In this document: positions 44,114-56,136 of the stretch, piece by piece
How the letters are laid out: each line of letters starts with the position of its first letter
How positions within the stretch are numbered: the stretch's first letter is position 1
Source of the DNA: Phragmites australis
Lineage: Eukaryota; Streptophyta; Magnoliopsida; Poales; Poaceae
Assembly (NCBI RefSeq): GCF_958298935.1
Contig: NC_084933.1
Span: 1,223,001 to 1,287,000 of the forward strand
Length of the DNA: 64,000 nucleotides
Direction: 5' to 3'
Made by a program: the position numbers and the translations under genes
The notes under the pieces: model-generated
What the model was told of the DNA's origin: nothing
The model's input: only the letters and a program-made list of their open reading frames with translations
Databases searched by the model: none

Positions 44114-45337
44114 GTTGCTGTCTCATAGGAGTGGCATGTTCTGAAAGCTCAACCCAAAATCCCTCAAGGTAGCAATCATCCATAATAGCTGGGAGCAACA
44201 ACTAGTGGCTACGACATATTTGGCTTTAGTGGTGGATTGGGCTATACTGGATTTCTTGCGGGAAGACCAACACACAAGAGAAGACCCAAGAAACTGACAC
44301 GTTCCAGAAGTGGACTTGCGATCAATACGACACCCAGCGAAATCCGCATCGGAGTAACCACAAAGTGTGAGTGTCGCTGATGCAGAGTACCACAGACCAT
44401 GCTCGGGGGTAAAATGGAGATACCTCATAATCCGCTTGATGACTTGGCGATGTGAGGTTCTCGGAGAAGCTTGAAAACGAGGGCTTAGACACACGGTGAA
44501 TTGTATGTCTGGCCTTATAATAGTCATGTACAAGAGGGAGCCAATCATGCTCTGTCACTCCTTCTGGTCCATAGCTACTCCATCTTCATCCGCATCCAGA
44601 GCTACCGACACAGGCATGGGAGTTGACATGGCTTGGCATCCATCATATCAAACTTCTGCAGCACGTCTTTGGTGTACTTGCTCTGGTGGACGAAGATACG
44701 TTATTTGGTTTGCTTGATTTGAAGTCCAAGGAATAAGTTCAGCTCACCCATCATGGACATTTCAAATTCCCTGCTCATAGTCTCTACAAACTTGGCAACT
44801 AATGCATGAGATGAGCCACCAAAAATGATATCATCCACGTATATCTGAACCAAAAGAAAGTTACTACCATGCCTGTGGAGAAACAACATTTTGTCCATTG
44901 AACCCATTCCAAACCCATTTTTGAGAAAAAAAGATTTTCAACCTAGCATACCACATTATAGGGGCTTGTTTTAACCCATACAAGGCTTTTTGGAGCTTGT
45001 AGACTCTGTCTGGGTGTTTTAGGTTCTCAAAACCTGGGGGTTGCCTAACATACACTTCCTCCTCTATGTACCCATTTAGAAATGCACTCTTGACATCCAT
45101 TTGAAAAAGCTTGAACACCTTGGAAGCTGCAAAATCTAAAATGATTCTAATGGCTTCTAATCGGGCAATGAGAGCAAAGGTTTTCTCATAGTCTATACCC
45201 TCCTTCTCGCTATACCCCTGGGCCACCAGCCTAGTATTGTTTCTCACAACCAGATTGTCCTCCCCCTGTTTGTTTTTGAAAACCCATTTGGTACCTATGG
45301 GATGACAACCTGTGGGTTGCTCAACTAGGACCCAAAC
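44114..45337 (-). pseudogene. pol: SIRE/Maximus-like Ty1-copia fragment: RT and RNase H
   Basis: Minus strand. RT: RNNTRLVAQGYSEKEGIDYE, LFQMDVKSAFLNGYI, VYVRQPPGFEN, YKLQKALYGLKQAP, then after a frameshift near 44930 the polymerase box LLVQIYVDDIIFGGSS (about 44800-44860) with both Asp present. RNase H: GSLLYMTIIRPDIQF, GYSDADFAGCRIDRKSTSG, SSIAQSTTKAKYV, near 44130-44550. The left end is cut by element B, and the right end by the copia LTR at 45338. RNase H lineage features (CQFLGSSLVCWSS) point to SIRE. Confidence 0.85.
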
Positions 45338-46048
45338 TATTGGGGAACGGGTAGGCTACACTACCACAAATCAAAATTTATCTACCGCGTTCGACCAGGA
45401 AACCATGCGAGTAGGGGATCATGGATCATTACCAATAGACGTGTAGTGCAGTGGAAGAAGAGTTGGAGTAGACCAATCCAACGTCGTGCGTGTCCTCGAC
45501 CAACTCTGAGTAGCATCGCGAGTTCCTCGACCAGCACCGCGACCACAAGAGGAAGCCTCGATGGCGTCATCAACCACGAAGAGGAAGTAGTTGAATACCT
45601 CTGACCACCTCTTCAACCACTCGATCGCCTCCGCGGGCACTTGATCGCCTCTGTGACAATGTAGAAGATGTGATCGAACACCTCGATGACCAGGCGCTCG
45701 ATCAACATCGCGATCTTCACATTGAGAAGATCAACACCGCAATAGCAGCAACACCTTTACGGTATCCACACGTACATGGATGGAATCACCGTACGCTGGT
45801 GTGCTAGCACCGCACACCCAGCTAAGGTTTCGCTAGGAGTTCGGGAAGAGGAGGCGGCCAGGGTTTTGGTGGCAGAACTAGTTGTGCGCCCATGGCTCCT
45901 GCCTCTTCTTATTTAGAGCACGCTGATGGGCCTTTAATCACATCAAAGCCCATCATGACTCTAAACCCTAATGGACCTTTAATCATATTAAATCCCACTC
46001 GTAGATCCAATCTGCATATGTGATCACCTCTAGGGCATACCACCAACA
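45338..46048 (-). repeat. 3' LTR of the Tork-like copia element
   Basis: On the minus strand it starts TGTTGGTGGTATGCCC at 46048 and ends CGTTCCCCAATA at 45338 (CA changed to TA). About 711 bp. The PPT lies immediately outside at 46049-46061. Confidence 0.7.
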
Positions 46049-46061
46049 ATCTCCCACTTGC
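46049..46061 (-). other. Polypurine tract of the Tork-like element
   Basis: GCAAGTGGGAGAT on the minus strand, directly before TGTTGG. This is the AGTGGGAGAT form common in Tork copia elements. Confidence 0.7.
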
Positions 46062-46980
46062 ACTAGAGTCAATTCATGAAAGCTTTATATTCCATCCCCT
46101 TAAGTGTGTCACCCGTTAGGTTCATGTGTAAACGGTCGCTATCCGGAAACCCCTTTTCGAATTGCATGTCAATAGCGGTACCTAGCAGGACATATTAACT
46201 CCCGAATGCACACAAAGATCATATCAGCTGAACCTTGATACACTCATGCACCAATCCCTTTACCACACGATACCGGTCAAGCTCAAGGCGAGATTCGTGC
46301 CACCCTTATGATAGCTCGACCATTCACTCGATTAATTAGTGGATTCATCATGATTAACCATTTAATCATAATGGCATGGCCATGCACTTTTCCAATCCAA
46401 CTATCTTGAGGGGCCCAGAGATATCTCTCCCGTTATCTAGGAGGAGTAAATTCCATCTTGATCGCTCACATTCCACGACATGTTTCATAACATACCCGAA
46501 AGCAATCTTTATAACTACTCAATTACGGCATAGCGTTTGGAAGCCCCTAAATGTGTTACTACACATTTTGGAATCAATGATGATCTTAGGTCAAAGCATT
46601 CTGTAGGTACATCATTTGAGATAACAACTAATGGCGCATCAAAAATAACAATCCTAGCAGTATCTCAAGGTGGATCTATCCAACATCATGTTCTCTAACA
46701 TGTGTCTGCATTAATGATTTGATATCTCCATATCTATGATCTGTGAAACATGATCATCAATCAGTCAATGTACTAATATATAAATCATTATTGTCCCACA
46801 TAATGATATGAGATTAGGGTTCATTTAGAATAACATCATAATAAGACAAAGAGTTTCACAAACAAGTCACATACTTGCTGATCAATGTAAATGATAATTA
46901 TTGAAGGAACCAGATAAACAATTATCCAAAAGCACTTTAGCATAGACAGAACACATTCTCTCACATGCACTAGACTCAAT
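46062..46980 (-). other. 3' untranslated region of the Tork-like element
   Basis: About 0.9 kb between the end of RNase H and the PPT. No ORF or repeat supported. Long 3' untranslated stretches occur in some Tork elements. Confidence 0.5.
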
Positions 46981-48560
46981 CATGCAAGTATCTAATACTC
47001 ATAGAGCTCAAGTGCGCCTCATGCTTGGGCTGTGAGAGAGGCTTCATCAACGGATCAACAATATTTGAATCCATGTGCACCTTGCATATCTTTACATCAC
47101 CTCTATCTATGATCTCTCGAATAAGGTGATAGAACCGTAGTATGTGCTTTGACTTCTGGTGCGACCTAGGCTCCTTGGTTGTGCAATGGCGCCACTATTA
47201 TCACAATAGAGGTCCATTGGACTGAACGCACTAGAGACCACACCCAATTCAGAAACAAATTTTCTGATGCAAACAACCACTTTTTTAGCTTCAGAAGTTG
47301 CAATATACTCGGCCTCTGTCATTGAATCTGCAACCGTTTCTTGCTTGGAACTCTTACAACTCACCGCGCCTCCATTAAGGCAAAACACAAAACCAGACTA
47401 CGATCTGAAATCGTCCTTGTCGGTTTGGAAGCTAGCATCGGTGTAACCACTTACAACGAGCTCCTCCTCACCTCCATAGACTAGGAACATATCCATAGTT
47501 CTTCTCAAGTACTTCAGGATACTCTTTACCATTGCCTAGTGACATTCACCCGAGTTTGATTTGTATCTACTTGTAACACTTAGAGCATAGGAGATATCTA
47601 GGTGTGTACAAAGCATGGCATACATGATGGACCCGATAGCAGAAGCATACAGGATCACACTCATCCTCTCGAGCTCATCAGGTGTCGACGGACACTAACT
47701 CTTGCTGAGAGTGATGCCAGGTGACATTGGCAAGAAACCTTTCTTGGAATCTTGCATATTGAACCATTTTAATACCTTGTCAATGTACGTGCTCTGGTTT
47801 AATCTGATTAGCCTTCTCGATCTATCTCTATAGATCTTTATGCCCAATATGTATGCTGCCTCTCCTAGATCTTTCATTGAGAAACTTTTTCGCAATGAAG
47901 ATTTGACAGCATCGAGCATTGGAGTATTATTTCTGATCAATAATATGTCAGCTACATATAATACCAGAAACACAAGTGCGCTCCCACTAGGCTTTTTGTA
48001 AACACAAGGCTCTTATTCATTCTTGATGAACCAAACCCTTTGATCACTTCATCAAAACGAAGATTCCAACTCCGAGAAGCTTGCTTCAGCCCATAGATGG
48101 ACTTTTGCAGCTTGCATATTTTCCTAGCATTTTTTGGATCGACAAAACCTTCAGGCTGTGTCATGTACACATCCTCGCTTAGGTTTCCATTGAGGAAAGC
48201 CATTTTGACATCCATTTGTCATATCTCATAGTCATAATACGCGGCAATTGCTTGGATGATCCGAATAGACTTTAGCATTGCGATGGACGAAAACATTTAA
48301 TCATAATCAACACCTTGAATTTGCCTTAAACCTTTCACCACCAATCACCACCAATCGTGCCTTATATATGTGAATATTTCCATCAACGTCTATCTTTTTC
48401 TTAAAAATCCATTCACACTCAATGGTTTTTTACACCATCGGGTGGATTGACCAAGTTCCAAACTTGATTCTCTCGCATGGATTCTAACTTGGATCTCATG
48501 GCTCCAAGCCATTTCTCAGAGTCCGGTCTCACCATTGCTTCTGAGTAGGTCTTAGGTTCA
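46981..48560 (-). pseudogene. pol: Tork-like copia: RT and RNase H
   Basis: RT remnant 48215-47695: MDVKMAFLNGNLSEDVYMTQ, KICKLQKSIYGLKQASRSWN, then LVLYVADILLI near 47950, where copia has YVDDILL, so one catalytic Asp is Ala. KSSLRKSFSMKDLGEAAYILGI follows. RNase H 47388-47107: SSKQETVADSMTEAEYIATSEA and MDLYCDNSGAIA. Several frameshifts and stops (48240-48300, 47690, 47400). Order and lineage motifs (AEYIATSEA) fit Tork. Confidence 0.85.
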
Positions 48561-49613
48561 TCATTGTCCAACAATAATGTCACGCTGCTCCGTGGTTAGG
48601 AACATAAACCTCTCAGGTGCACGATTAACCCTTTCCGACCGACGTGGGGCTGGTGCCTCCACAACAGGTTCTGCAACACCTTGCATATCGAGTTGTGGTT
48701 CAGTAGGAGCTAAAACGCTTTCTGGTGTTTCCCGAATCTCTTCGAGTTGCACCGTGCTCCTACTAACTCTTTTCGAGAGAAATTCTTTCTCCAAAAAGAC
48801 ACCATTCCAGGCGACAAACACTTTGCCTTCTTCCTGGTTATAGAAATAATATCCTTTGGTTTCCCTAGAATACCCCACAAAGAAGCATTTATCAGATTTG
48901 GGTGTAAGTTTATTAGATGTCAAACGTTTTACATAGGCCTCACAACCCCATATCTTGAGGAAAGATAACCTCGGATGCTTCCTGGTCCATATCTCATATG
49001 GTGTCTTCTCTAAAGCTTTAGATGGAACCCTATTTAGTGTGAAAGCAGCAGTTTCTAGAGCGTATCCCTAGAAGGACAATGGAAGATCAGATTGGTTCAT
49101 CATCGATCGGACCATGTCTAACAAGGTTCGGTTCCTCCGTTCGGACACTCCATTCCATTGAGATGTACCCAGTGGAGTCAACTATGGAAAAATTCCACAT
49201 TGCTTTAGATGATCACCAAACTTATGGCTCAAATATTCACCTCCACGATCCAATCGTAGAAATTTAATTGTCTTGCCTATATGATTGTGTACCTCATTCT
49301 GGAACTCTTTGAACTTTTTAAAGGATTCAGACTTGTGCCTCATTAGGTAGATGTAACCATATCTACTAAAGTCATCGGTGAAAGTAATAAAGTACTAAAA
49401 ACCACCTCTGGTTGTATAACTCATTGGTCCACATACATCTCTATGCACAAGGGCCAACAATTCATTCGCCCTCTCACTTCGACCAGTAAAAGGCGTCTTA
49501 GTCATCTTGCTAAGTAAACAAGAATCGCATGTATCAAATGATTCAAAATCAAATGAATCTAGAAGAACATATTTATAGAGCCTCTACATACGCTTCTCAT
49601 TTATATGACCTAA
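48561..49613 (-). pseudogene. pol: Tork-like copia: integrase
   Basis: GAG-pre-integrase remnant near 49600, zinc-binding CDSCLLSKMTK near 49510, core with FITFTDDFSRYGYIYLM near 49370, LRSDRGGEYLS near 49250 and an E-containing NGVSERRNRTLLDMVRSMM near 49120. C-terminal region open from 48923: SDKCFFVGYSRETKGYYFYN, VFVAWNGVFLEKEF and a long acidic/Pro linker (PAPRRSERVNRAPERFMFL). Stops sit near 49398, 49183 and 49069. Integrase inserts copia cDNA in the nucleus; this copy cannot be made whole. Confidence 0.85.
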
Positions 49614-50640
49614 TCAACAATGCCAAATAGAAGTGGGATTCAAATCATCAAGCCAAGGCTTCTTCGTATTAATGTTATAAACAAGGACATCCTCAAGATC
49701 TAGTATATATAATCCATTCACCAATGGACAAATACCATAGAGAATACCATTAAAAAATATTGAACAACACTTGTTCTTTATTACGAATTCATAACCATCT
49801 TCTTCAAAACATGAAGAAGAGATAATATTTTTGCCCAAGGCAGGAATGTAATAATAATTATTTAATTCCAAAACTAATCTCGAGGGTAGCAATAAGGAAT
49901 AAACGCTGACGGCTAACGCATCAACTTTTACACCATTGCCGATGAGAGCATCCAACTTGCCTCTCGCACACTTCCTAGTCCTTTTTAGTCCCTGCAATGA
50001 TTTGCATGTATGAATCATTGATCTGGTATCAAATACCCATGAATCATTAGGACGAGTAGCAAGATTAATTTCAATAACATTTATAGCTGAAGTGGAAGCC
50101 TTACTTTCCTTCTTCTTCTTGAGTTCTTCCAAGTACAACTTGCAGTTATTCCGCCAATGACCAGTCTTATGGTAGTGGTGGCAAGCATCAGAAGCAGCAG
50201 GGCAAGCCTTGGACTTTCCAACAGTTTTAGGCTTAGAGCTCAAGATCTCATCTGAAGCTTTAGTCTTGCCCTTGCGCTTTCTCTTTTTGCTATCCTTTTG
50301 AACCATCATCACATGACTAGAGCTTTTCTTAATGCTTTCCTTAGTAGTCTTTAGCATCCCATGCAATTCAGCCATACTTTTCTCCATGCTATTTATACGA
50401 AAGTTCAAAATGAATGGCTCGAAACTCGCAGGGAGTGACTGGAGAATCACATATGTAGCCAACTCAGGGCTAAGGGGAAAATCAAGTTTTTCTAGGCTCT
50501 CAATGTAACCAATCATCTTGATCACATGAGGACTGACTGGACTGCCTTCTGTCAACCTGCACGCAAACAAGGACTTTGAGGTGTTGAACCTCTCGGCCCG
50601 AGATTGGTTCTCAAACATGCCTCGGAGTCCCACAATTTGG
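49614..50640 (-). pseudogene. gag: Tork-like copia: gag and protease
   Basis: 339 codons open on the minus strand. The N-terminus is missing: it begins within FENQSRAERFNTSKSLFACRL. UBN2-type gag (MIGYIESLEKLDFPLSPELA, LQSLPASFEPFIL), Lys-rich part, knuckle-like CHHYHKTGHWRNNC (one Cys of CCHC replaced by His), protease site DSWVFDTRSMIHTC (D-T-G expected; Gly is Arg), then the pre-integrase region. The break at 50640 abuts a gypsy RT fragment, so the 5' LTR and leader were lost. Confidence 0.8.
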
Positions 50641-50649
50641 GTTGGGAGT

Positions 50650-51445
50650 GACTAGCACAGGGGGGAGATGAAAGACACCTCATTAGATTTTGTGAATGCC
50701 TTGTTTGTCTCTTCTGACCATTCAAACTTATCATGTTGGCACAACAATTTAAAGAGTGGAAGTCCTCGATCTCCGAGTCGAGATATGAAATGACTAAGAG
50801 CTACCATGCACCCAGTTAATATCTAGACTTCTCATACTTACCTGGGGGGTTCCATCTCTTTGATGGCTTTGATCTTTTCGGGATTAACTTTGACCCCCCG
50901 GTATGACACCAGATACTAGAGTAATTTTCCTGCGTCGACTCTAAACACGCACTTCTTTGGGTTCAGCATGACTTGGTTTTTACGCGGGTTATCAAAGGTA
51001 TATTGGAAGTCAGAGATGCGATCTTCCTTCTTTTTAGTCTTGATGATGAGATCACTGACACAGGCCTCGATGTTTCGGCCAATTTGGTCATGGAGGGTTA
51101 TTTGCATACCTCGTTGGTACATGACACTAGCGTTCTTCATCCGAAGGGCATTTTGATATAGAAAAATACTCCAAAAGGAGTCATATAGGAGGTTTTCTCC
51201 CCATCTTCTGGATGCATGCTGAGATAGTGATTACTAGAGTAAGCATCGAGAAGGCATAGATAGTTGCAAGTGGAGGAGTTGACTATCTGATCTATGTGTG
51301 GTATAGGGAAGATGTCCTTTGGGATTGAGGTTGGTGAAGTCCACACACATGTGCCACTTGTTGTTCGAATTTTTACCCATGACAGGTTGGCGAGCCACTC
51401 AGGATGATTTACCTCTCTAATGAGTCCTGCCTTGGTAAGCCTCTC
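50650..51445 (-). pseudogene. pol: Tat-type gypsy RT fragment
   Basis: MWTSPTSIPKDIFPIPHIDQIV, LCLLDAYSSNHYLSMHPEDGEKTSY, GVFFYIKMPFG at 51346-51140, then QITLHDQIGRNIEACVSDLIIKTKK near 51090, where a YVDD-type box is expected but reads CVSD. LNPKKCVFRVDAGKLL follows. The region down to 50700 matches the tether (SRLGDRGLPLFKLLCQHDKFEW-like). It is a different family from element T and has no other parts of the element attached. Confidence 0.75.
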
Positions 51446-51451
51446 GATTTT

Positions 51452-53973
51452 CTATATATATATATATGTTGTATATACACTATATAAGTATAATATGCAT
51501 GTGTATAAACATTAGAGGAAAAAAGGAAAAGCTTTTTGTGCTAAAAGGCCAAAGCCTAGCTCTCTCTTCCTTTCTTGTTCTCTTCTCTCTTCTCTTCCCT
51601 CCCTCTCTGCTCAGCACAGTAGTGCACCACAGTAGCAATAGTCGTCGTCGTGTCTGAGTTGGAAATTGACCGCCTAACCGCTCAACGAGTTCACTAGAGC
51701 ATCCCAAAGCAGCCATCGTATTAGAGCTTGAGAGCCACTGCATAGCTTCATCCGCTGCCACGCCGGTGAAAAAAAGCTGCCACCGTCGATCTCGATTGTC
51801 GTAGCTCAATCGCCACCGTAGAAGGGTTCTCTAGCATCGCAGGAGTACGAGGAAGCTTCCCGATACAATCCCGATACAATGCTGTGAGTCGTCCGATCTA
51901 AAACCAACGGGGTAGATTAGATCCTTTCATACCCCTTCGTGAACGAAACCGAGGATGCCACGTGGCATCATAATCCCACTAAGCATACGCCACGTCATCG
52001 TGCCAAGTCAGCATGCCACATCAACGCTTTTGCCGACATGTCGCACCACCTCAAAAAAGAGTGCCCAATTAGCAGCTAGTCAGGATTTTTTTCTTTTTAA
52101 TTCTTTTGCTGACGTTACAATTCGTAAATATTGTGCAATAAATAGGTTTTTAGTATAAAAATAATTCTGGAAAAAATAATAATTAGGAAATTGATTTATG
52201 TTAATGTTTAATAGGTTTATTTAATTCTATTTCATAGTGTTATATAGTTTTATAATTCAAATAAGTGCTAGAAAAATTCAGAAAACGACTTTGGAAAAAT
52301 TCTAGAAAATTTCTAGCAACATAATTTTATCTATAGTTAATCCTTTTGTCCTATTTTATCCATTAGAAAATCATAATTTTTCAACCGTAGCTCCATTTTG
52401 ACCTGCTTTTTCGCCAGATTGTTCAGATTAGCATGATCCTGTATGTGATGATGTTTATTGTGTGATTTTTGGTTCTTTTTGGATCTTAGTGTTTATGTGC
52501 TGTTGTTTTTCGCGTATGTTGCCAGTAGATGCCAACATTTTTGAGGAGCTAGAAGGATTTTGAAGACCCTACTGAATTCAGTGAAGGCAAGTTGCGTCCT
52601 TGATTATTTTTATCCCAATTTTACAAATGTTTTGTTTTATAAACATTCATGCTAATAATTTATTGGGAATACCAAGAGTTAGTCTTTACCCTAGTTTTCC
52701 ATTATCATCTTTGTCGCCATAGTATGGTCTTGGGTTATGGATGGGTAAATGATGCTTAGCCTTGCTTTGGGATGGTAATCATGATAATTGTTCCATGAAT
52801 TTGATAATAGTCCTATGCAACAATAATAAAATATGATGGAATAATTTTTGTAGAAATATGGTATAGGGATTTGAGCAGGTGGTATGATGAGATGTATGGT
52901 TGGGAAAGTGGTAGTCTTGCTCAAATCTTAGGACCGGTTCGTGGGGTGACCTTTCTGTGTTTACAGTACAACCACAAGCCTGGTATGGGATAGGTCTAAC
53001 CACGTAACTTGCTTACTCTCAACATAGTGTAGACCAGGCAGAAGAGCGGTGAATGGTCGATGTCTTGGGATCCGAAAGGCGCAAGAGGGGGCTTTCATTG
53101 TTGAGGTGGAATCACGTGGTAGTGAAACCTTAGTGGGTAGACATATGCTGAGAGGGGGCATTGTAAAGGCTTTGTAGTGAATTCATAGCACACACCTCGA
53201 TAGTGTGTTAGAGTTCTCCGTCGACCAACGGATGCTTGGCAAAACAGGATGAAACTTCTTGTGGATAAAGTACAACCTTTGCAAAGTTGAAACTAAATAT
53301 TCAGGCCTGCTCACGATCATGAGTGACACTTAAAACCTACCATGATTATAATTTGATGTTTTGGTTAGTCGGGTCAACTGTGATGGTGGGAATCATAGTT
53401 GAGGATGGTCAATCATAGTGGTGGGAACTATGATTGAGGCTTCAACCTTAGTGGATGGAACTTTGGTTAAGGTGTTGGTTAGTTGGTTAAGTCAAGATTG
53501 ATGGAATCTTGAGGTGGTTTGTTATTCATTTAATTATTATTGTTTTTCAATTTTTTTACTTAAATGATGTTTTACGCAAAGGAGCCACTAGCCATATTCT
53601 TGCTAAAGCCTTCATATGCATACTATTTCCTTCACAACTTGCTGAGTACGACAAGTGCTCACTCTTGCTATCACCAAACATTCAGTTGGAGAAGGTGTCG
53701 AGGAGTACGCTGAAGGTGGATCATTCTAAGATGCTTTCTGCATTGATAATGCTTGTGGAAGAGCCGTAAAGGATTAGAGTCTTTGTAGTTCATTTAGTTC
53801 CGCTGCAGTTTATTTGTTTCTTCGACCCTTGAAGGTCACTTTTGTAAGATGGTTAATTCGATTAAGTATGGATATTGTAATGATTATCATCAATGAAGTT
53901 ACTATATGTTGGGATTGATTCCTGGGCTCAGCACATAGATGAGATTGGTTTGTTTCTTGAACTGGTCTTGACA
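51452..53973 (+). repeat. LTR D, Tekay-type, truncated at its 5' end
   Basis: The layout follows solo LTRs 1 and 2: a GC-rich promoter-like part (51550-52030), AAAATAATTCTGG with TAGCTCCATTTT (52150-52400), GTGAAGGCAAG (about 52582), a stop-codon-rich middle, CTTGCTGAGTAC...GTGCTCACTCTTGC (53638-53672), and the end TCCTGGGCTCAGC...GGTCTTGACA (53973). The 5' end is lost in an (AT)n stretch at about 51453-51470. No coding region is linked. Confidence 0.6.
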
Positions 53974-54035
53974 CCTAGGTGAATGCGGTAGAAAATTTTT
54001 TTTTTAGGCTAGCATAGCCAACCCGTTCCCTAACA
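53974..54035 (+). repeat. 62-bp terminal fragment of a copia LTR
   Basis: On the minus strand TGTTAGGGAACGGGTTGGC through CTACCGCATTCACC parallels the plus-strand sequence at 45338-45400 (TATTGGGGAACGGGTAGGC through CTACCGCGTTCGACC). It is therefore a copia LTR end, in the opposite orientation to the Tork-like LTR. It lies between LTR D and element C. Confidence 0.6.
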
Positions 54036-54339
54036 AGTTGGACTGCGGACATGGCGGTTGGACTGCTTATTCAGATAGGGAGCACTAGGCTCTGGTGACC
54101 TCTCACAGTTAGGCTGTGAGCTAGGCGATCAGATCACCCCAGCTGAATAGAAACCAAAATGAAAATGTTAATGCACGCCTTTGGCGGTCAGACCGACAAG
54201 GGCGTGGTTGGTCCACGAGGAAGGGGTCTTTTCCTCCGGCTGAGACTTTTCTAATCGTGTTCCTTGGGGAAAATTCTCAAATAGCAAGATGATGAAACTA
54301 CAATCATGTGAGATGTCTAAGATATGCAAAGATTGAACC
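54036..54339 (-). other. 3' untranslated remnant of element C
   Basis: Sequence downstream of the chromodomain stop. It contains GGCGGTCAGACCGAC (54184) and other GGTCTGACC-like motifs. I find no PPT or LTR start. Confidence 0.4.
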
Positions 54340-55690
54340 TTACTCACAATTCACAAACATGTCAGGATATTCAGAGTGGATTTGATCTTCTTGCTCCCAA
54401 GTGGCTTCATCTTTCGTGTGGTTACTCCATTGTACCTTGACAAATTTGATGGAGTGACTTCGGGTCTTGTCCTCAGCTTCATCCAAAATCCGAACTTGAC
54501 ATTCCAAATAGGATAGATTGGGTTGTAAGTCTTGGTTTGCCAACTCAATCACTTCATTTGGAACTCAAAGGTATTTCTTCAATTGTGAGACATGGAAGAC
54601 ATTGTGAACGGTCGAGAGAGATGGTGGCAAATCCAACCGATAAGCCACATTCCCACATCTTGCAAGGATTTGAAAAGGGCCAACAGAGTGGGGTGCTAGC
54701 TTACCCTTTGAGTGGTGCTACCTTGAGATAGACAAAATCTCCCACCTCAAACTTGAGTTCTCACCTTCTGTGATCGGCATAGCTCTTTTCCTTGATTGGG
54801 TTGCAAGTAAATTCTTGCGGATTGATTTCATGTGTTCTTTGGCTTCCATGACTAAGTCCGGGCCAAAGAAAGGTTGTTCGCTGAATTCCGACCAATTTAG
54901 AGGTGCCCGACATCTTTTCCCATATAGTGCCTCAAATGGAGACACTCGGATGCTCGACTGAAACCTATTATTGTAGTAGAATTCCACGACGGCAAACAAA
55001 TCTCACACTTTTCTTGTAAGTGAGGACACATGCTATCAACATATCCTCTAGGATTTGATTCACTCGTTCGATCTGTCTTCTTGTTTGAGGATGGTAGGCA
55101 GTGCAGTGAAGAAGCTTGGTTCTCATAGCTTCCTAGAGACTCTCCAAGAAATGAGAGGTGAATTGAGAGCCTCGATCAGAAATGATCTTCTTTGGAACAC
55201 CATGAAGGCAAACAATTCGAGAGAGATATATCTCTACATATCGCTTGATAGGAAATCCAGTCTTGACAGGAAGGAAATGTGCCAATTTTGTCAATCGGTC
55301 CACGATTACCCAGATGGAGTCATAACCTTGAGACGTCTTGGGAAGTCTTGTGATGAAATCCATGCCGATTTCTTCCCACTTCCATAAGGGAATAGGCAAG
55401 AGTTGAAGTCTACCAGATAGTTTTAGATGTTTGGCCTTCACTCTTTGATAGATATCACACCCGACCATGTAGTGAGCAATTTCACGCCACATACGCGTCC
55501 ACCAAAACTTCCGCCTAAATTCGTGATATATCTTTGTGCTTCTAGGATGGATGAATAGCAATGAGTCATGAGGTTCATCCAGTATCTTTCTTCTCAACTC
55601 ATAGACCTTAGGAACTACTATCCTTTTTCCAAACCATAGCACACCTTGATCATCCGTTGAGAAACACTTGGATTTGCCCTCTTTCATTTT
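54340..55690 (-). pseudogene. pol: Element C integrase and chromodomain
   Basis: Tekay-like, minus strand. Zinc finger: SLLFIHPRSTKIYHEFRRKFWW and GCDIYQRVKA, where the second Cys of C-x2-C is Tyr. Core: MDFITRLPKTSQGYDSIWVIV, LHGVPKKIISDRGSQFTSHF (first two Asp visible), then a break with several stops at 55000-55130. 54999-54718: FEALYGKRCRAPLNWSE. The chromodomain is 54552-54340 (VRILDEAEDKTRSHSIKFVKV, WSNHTKDEATWEQED, EYPDMF). The order is as in element B, but more decayed. Confidence 0.85.
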
Positions 55691-56136
55691 CTCATTCCCT
55701 TGTTGTTCTGTTGAGCTTCCTTAATTTCGTTGAGGAGGGTGGATTTGATCTAAATGTTAGTGAGATAACATTCTTTGACCATTTGAAGTTCGAGCCCTTG
55801 GAATTAATCACAAAAGTGATGCTTCCAGGCACGACCTTAAGACACGTGCATCAGCCCTTTTGAGTCAAGGCATCGGCAACTATGTTTGCTTTGCCAGGAT
55901 GGTAGTGAACTTCTAACTCATAGTCTATGATCAGTTCAAGCCATCTTCTTTGTCTCATCTTGACATCAGCTTGGGTGAAAATGTACATGAGACTTTTATG
56001 ATCGGTCTAGATTTTGCAAGGATTTCCTAGGAGATAGTGGTGCTAGATCTTTAAGGCATGTACAATGGCGGCAAGCTCTATATCATGAGTAGGGTAATTT
56101 TCCTCACGACATTTCAATTGATGAGAAGGCATAAGG
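55691..56136 (-). pseudogene. pol: Element C RNase H, C-terminal half
   Basis: Minus strand, directly below solo LTR 2: [48 protein letters not shown] and [20 protein letters not shown] remnants read from 56131 to about 55860. The N-terminal half is at 59177 onward. The TAAGG duplication (56132-56136) marks the break. Confidence 0.8.

Noticed and set aside
51453..51470. (AT)n run as a possible regulatory or MITE end
   Set aside because: A simple microsatellite at the edge of LTR D; no terminal inverted repeats found around it.
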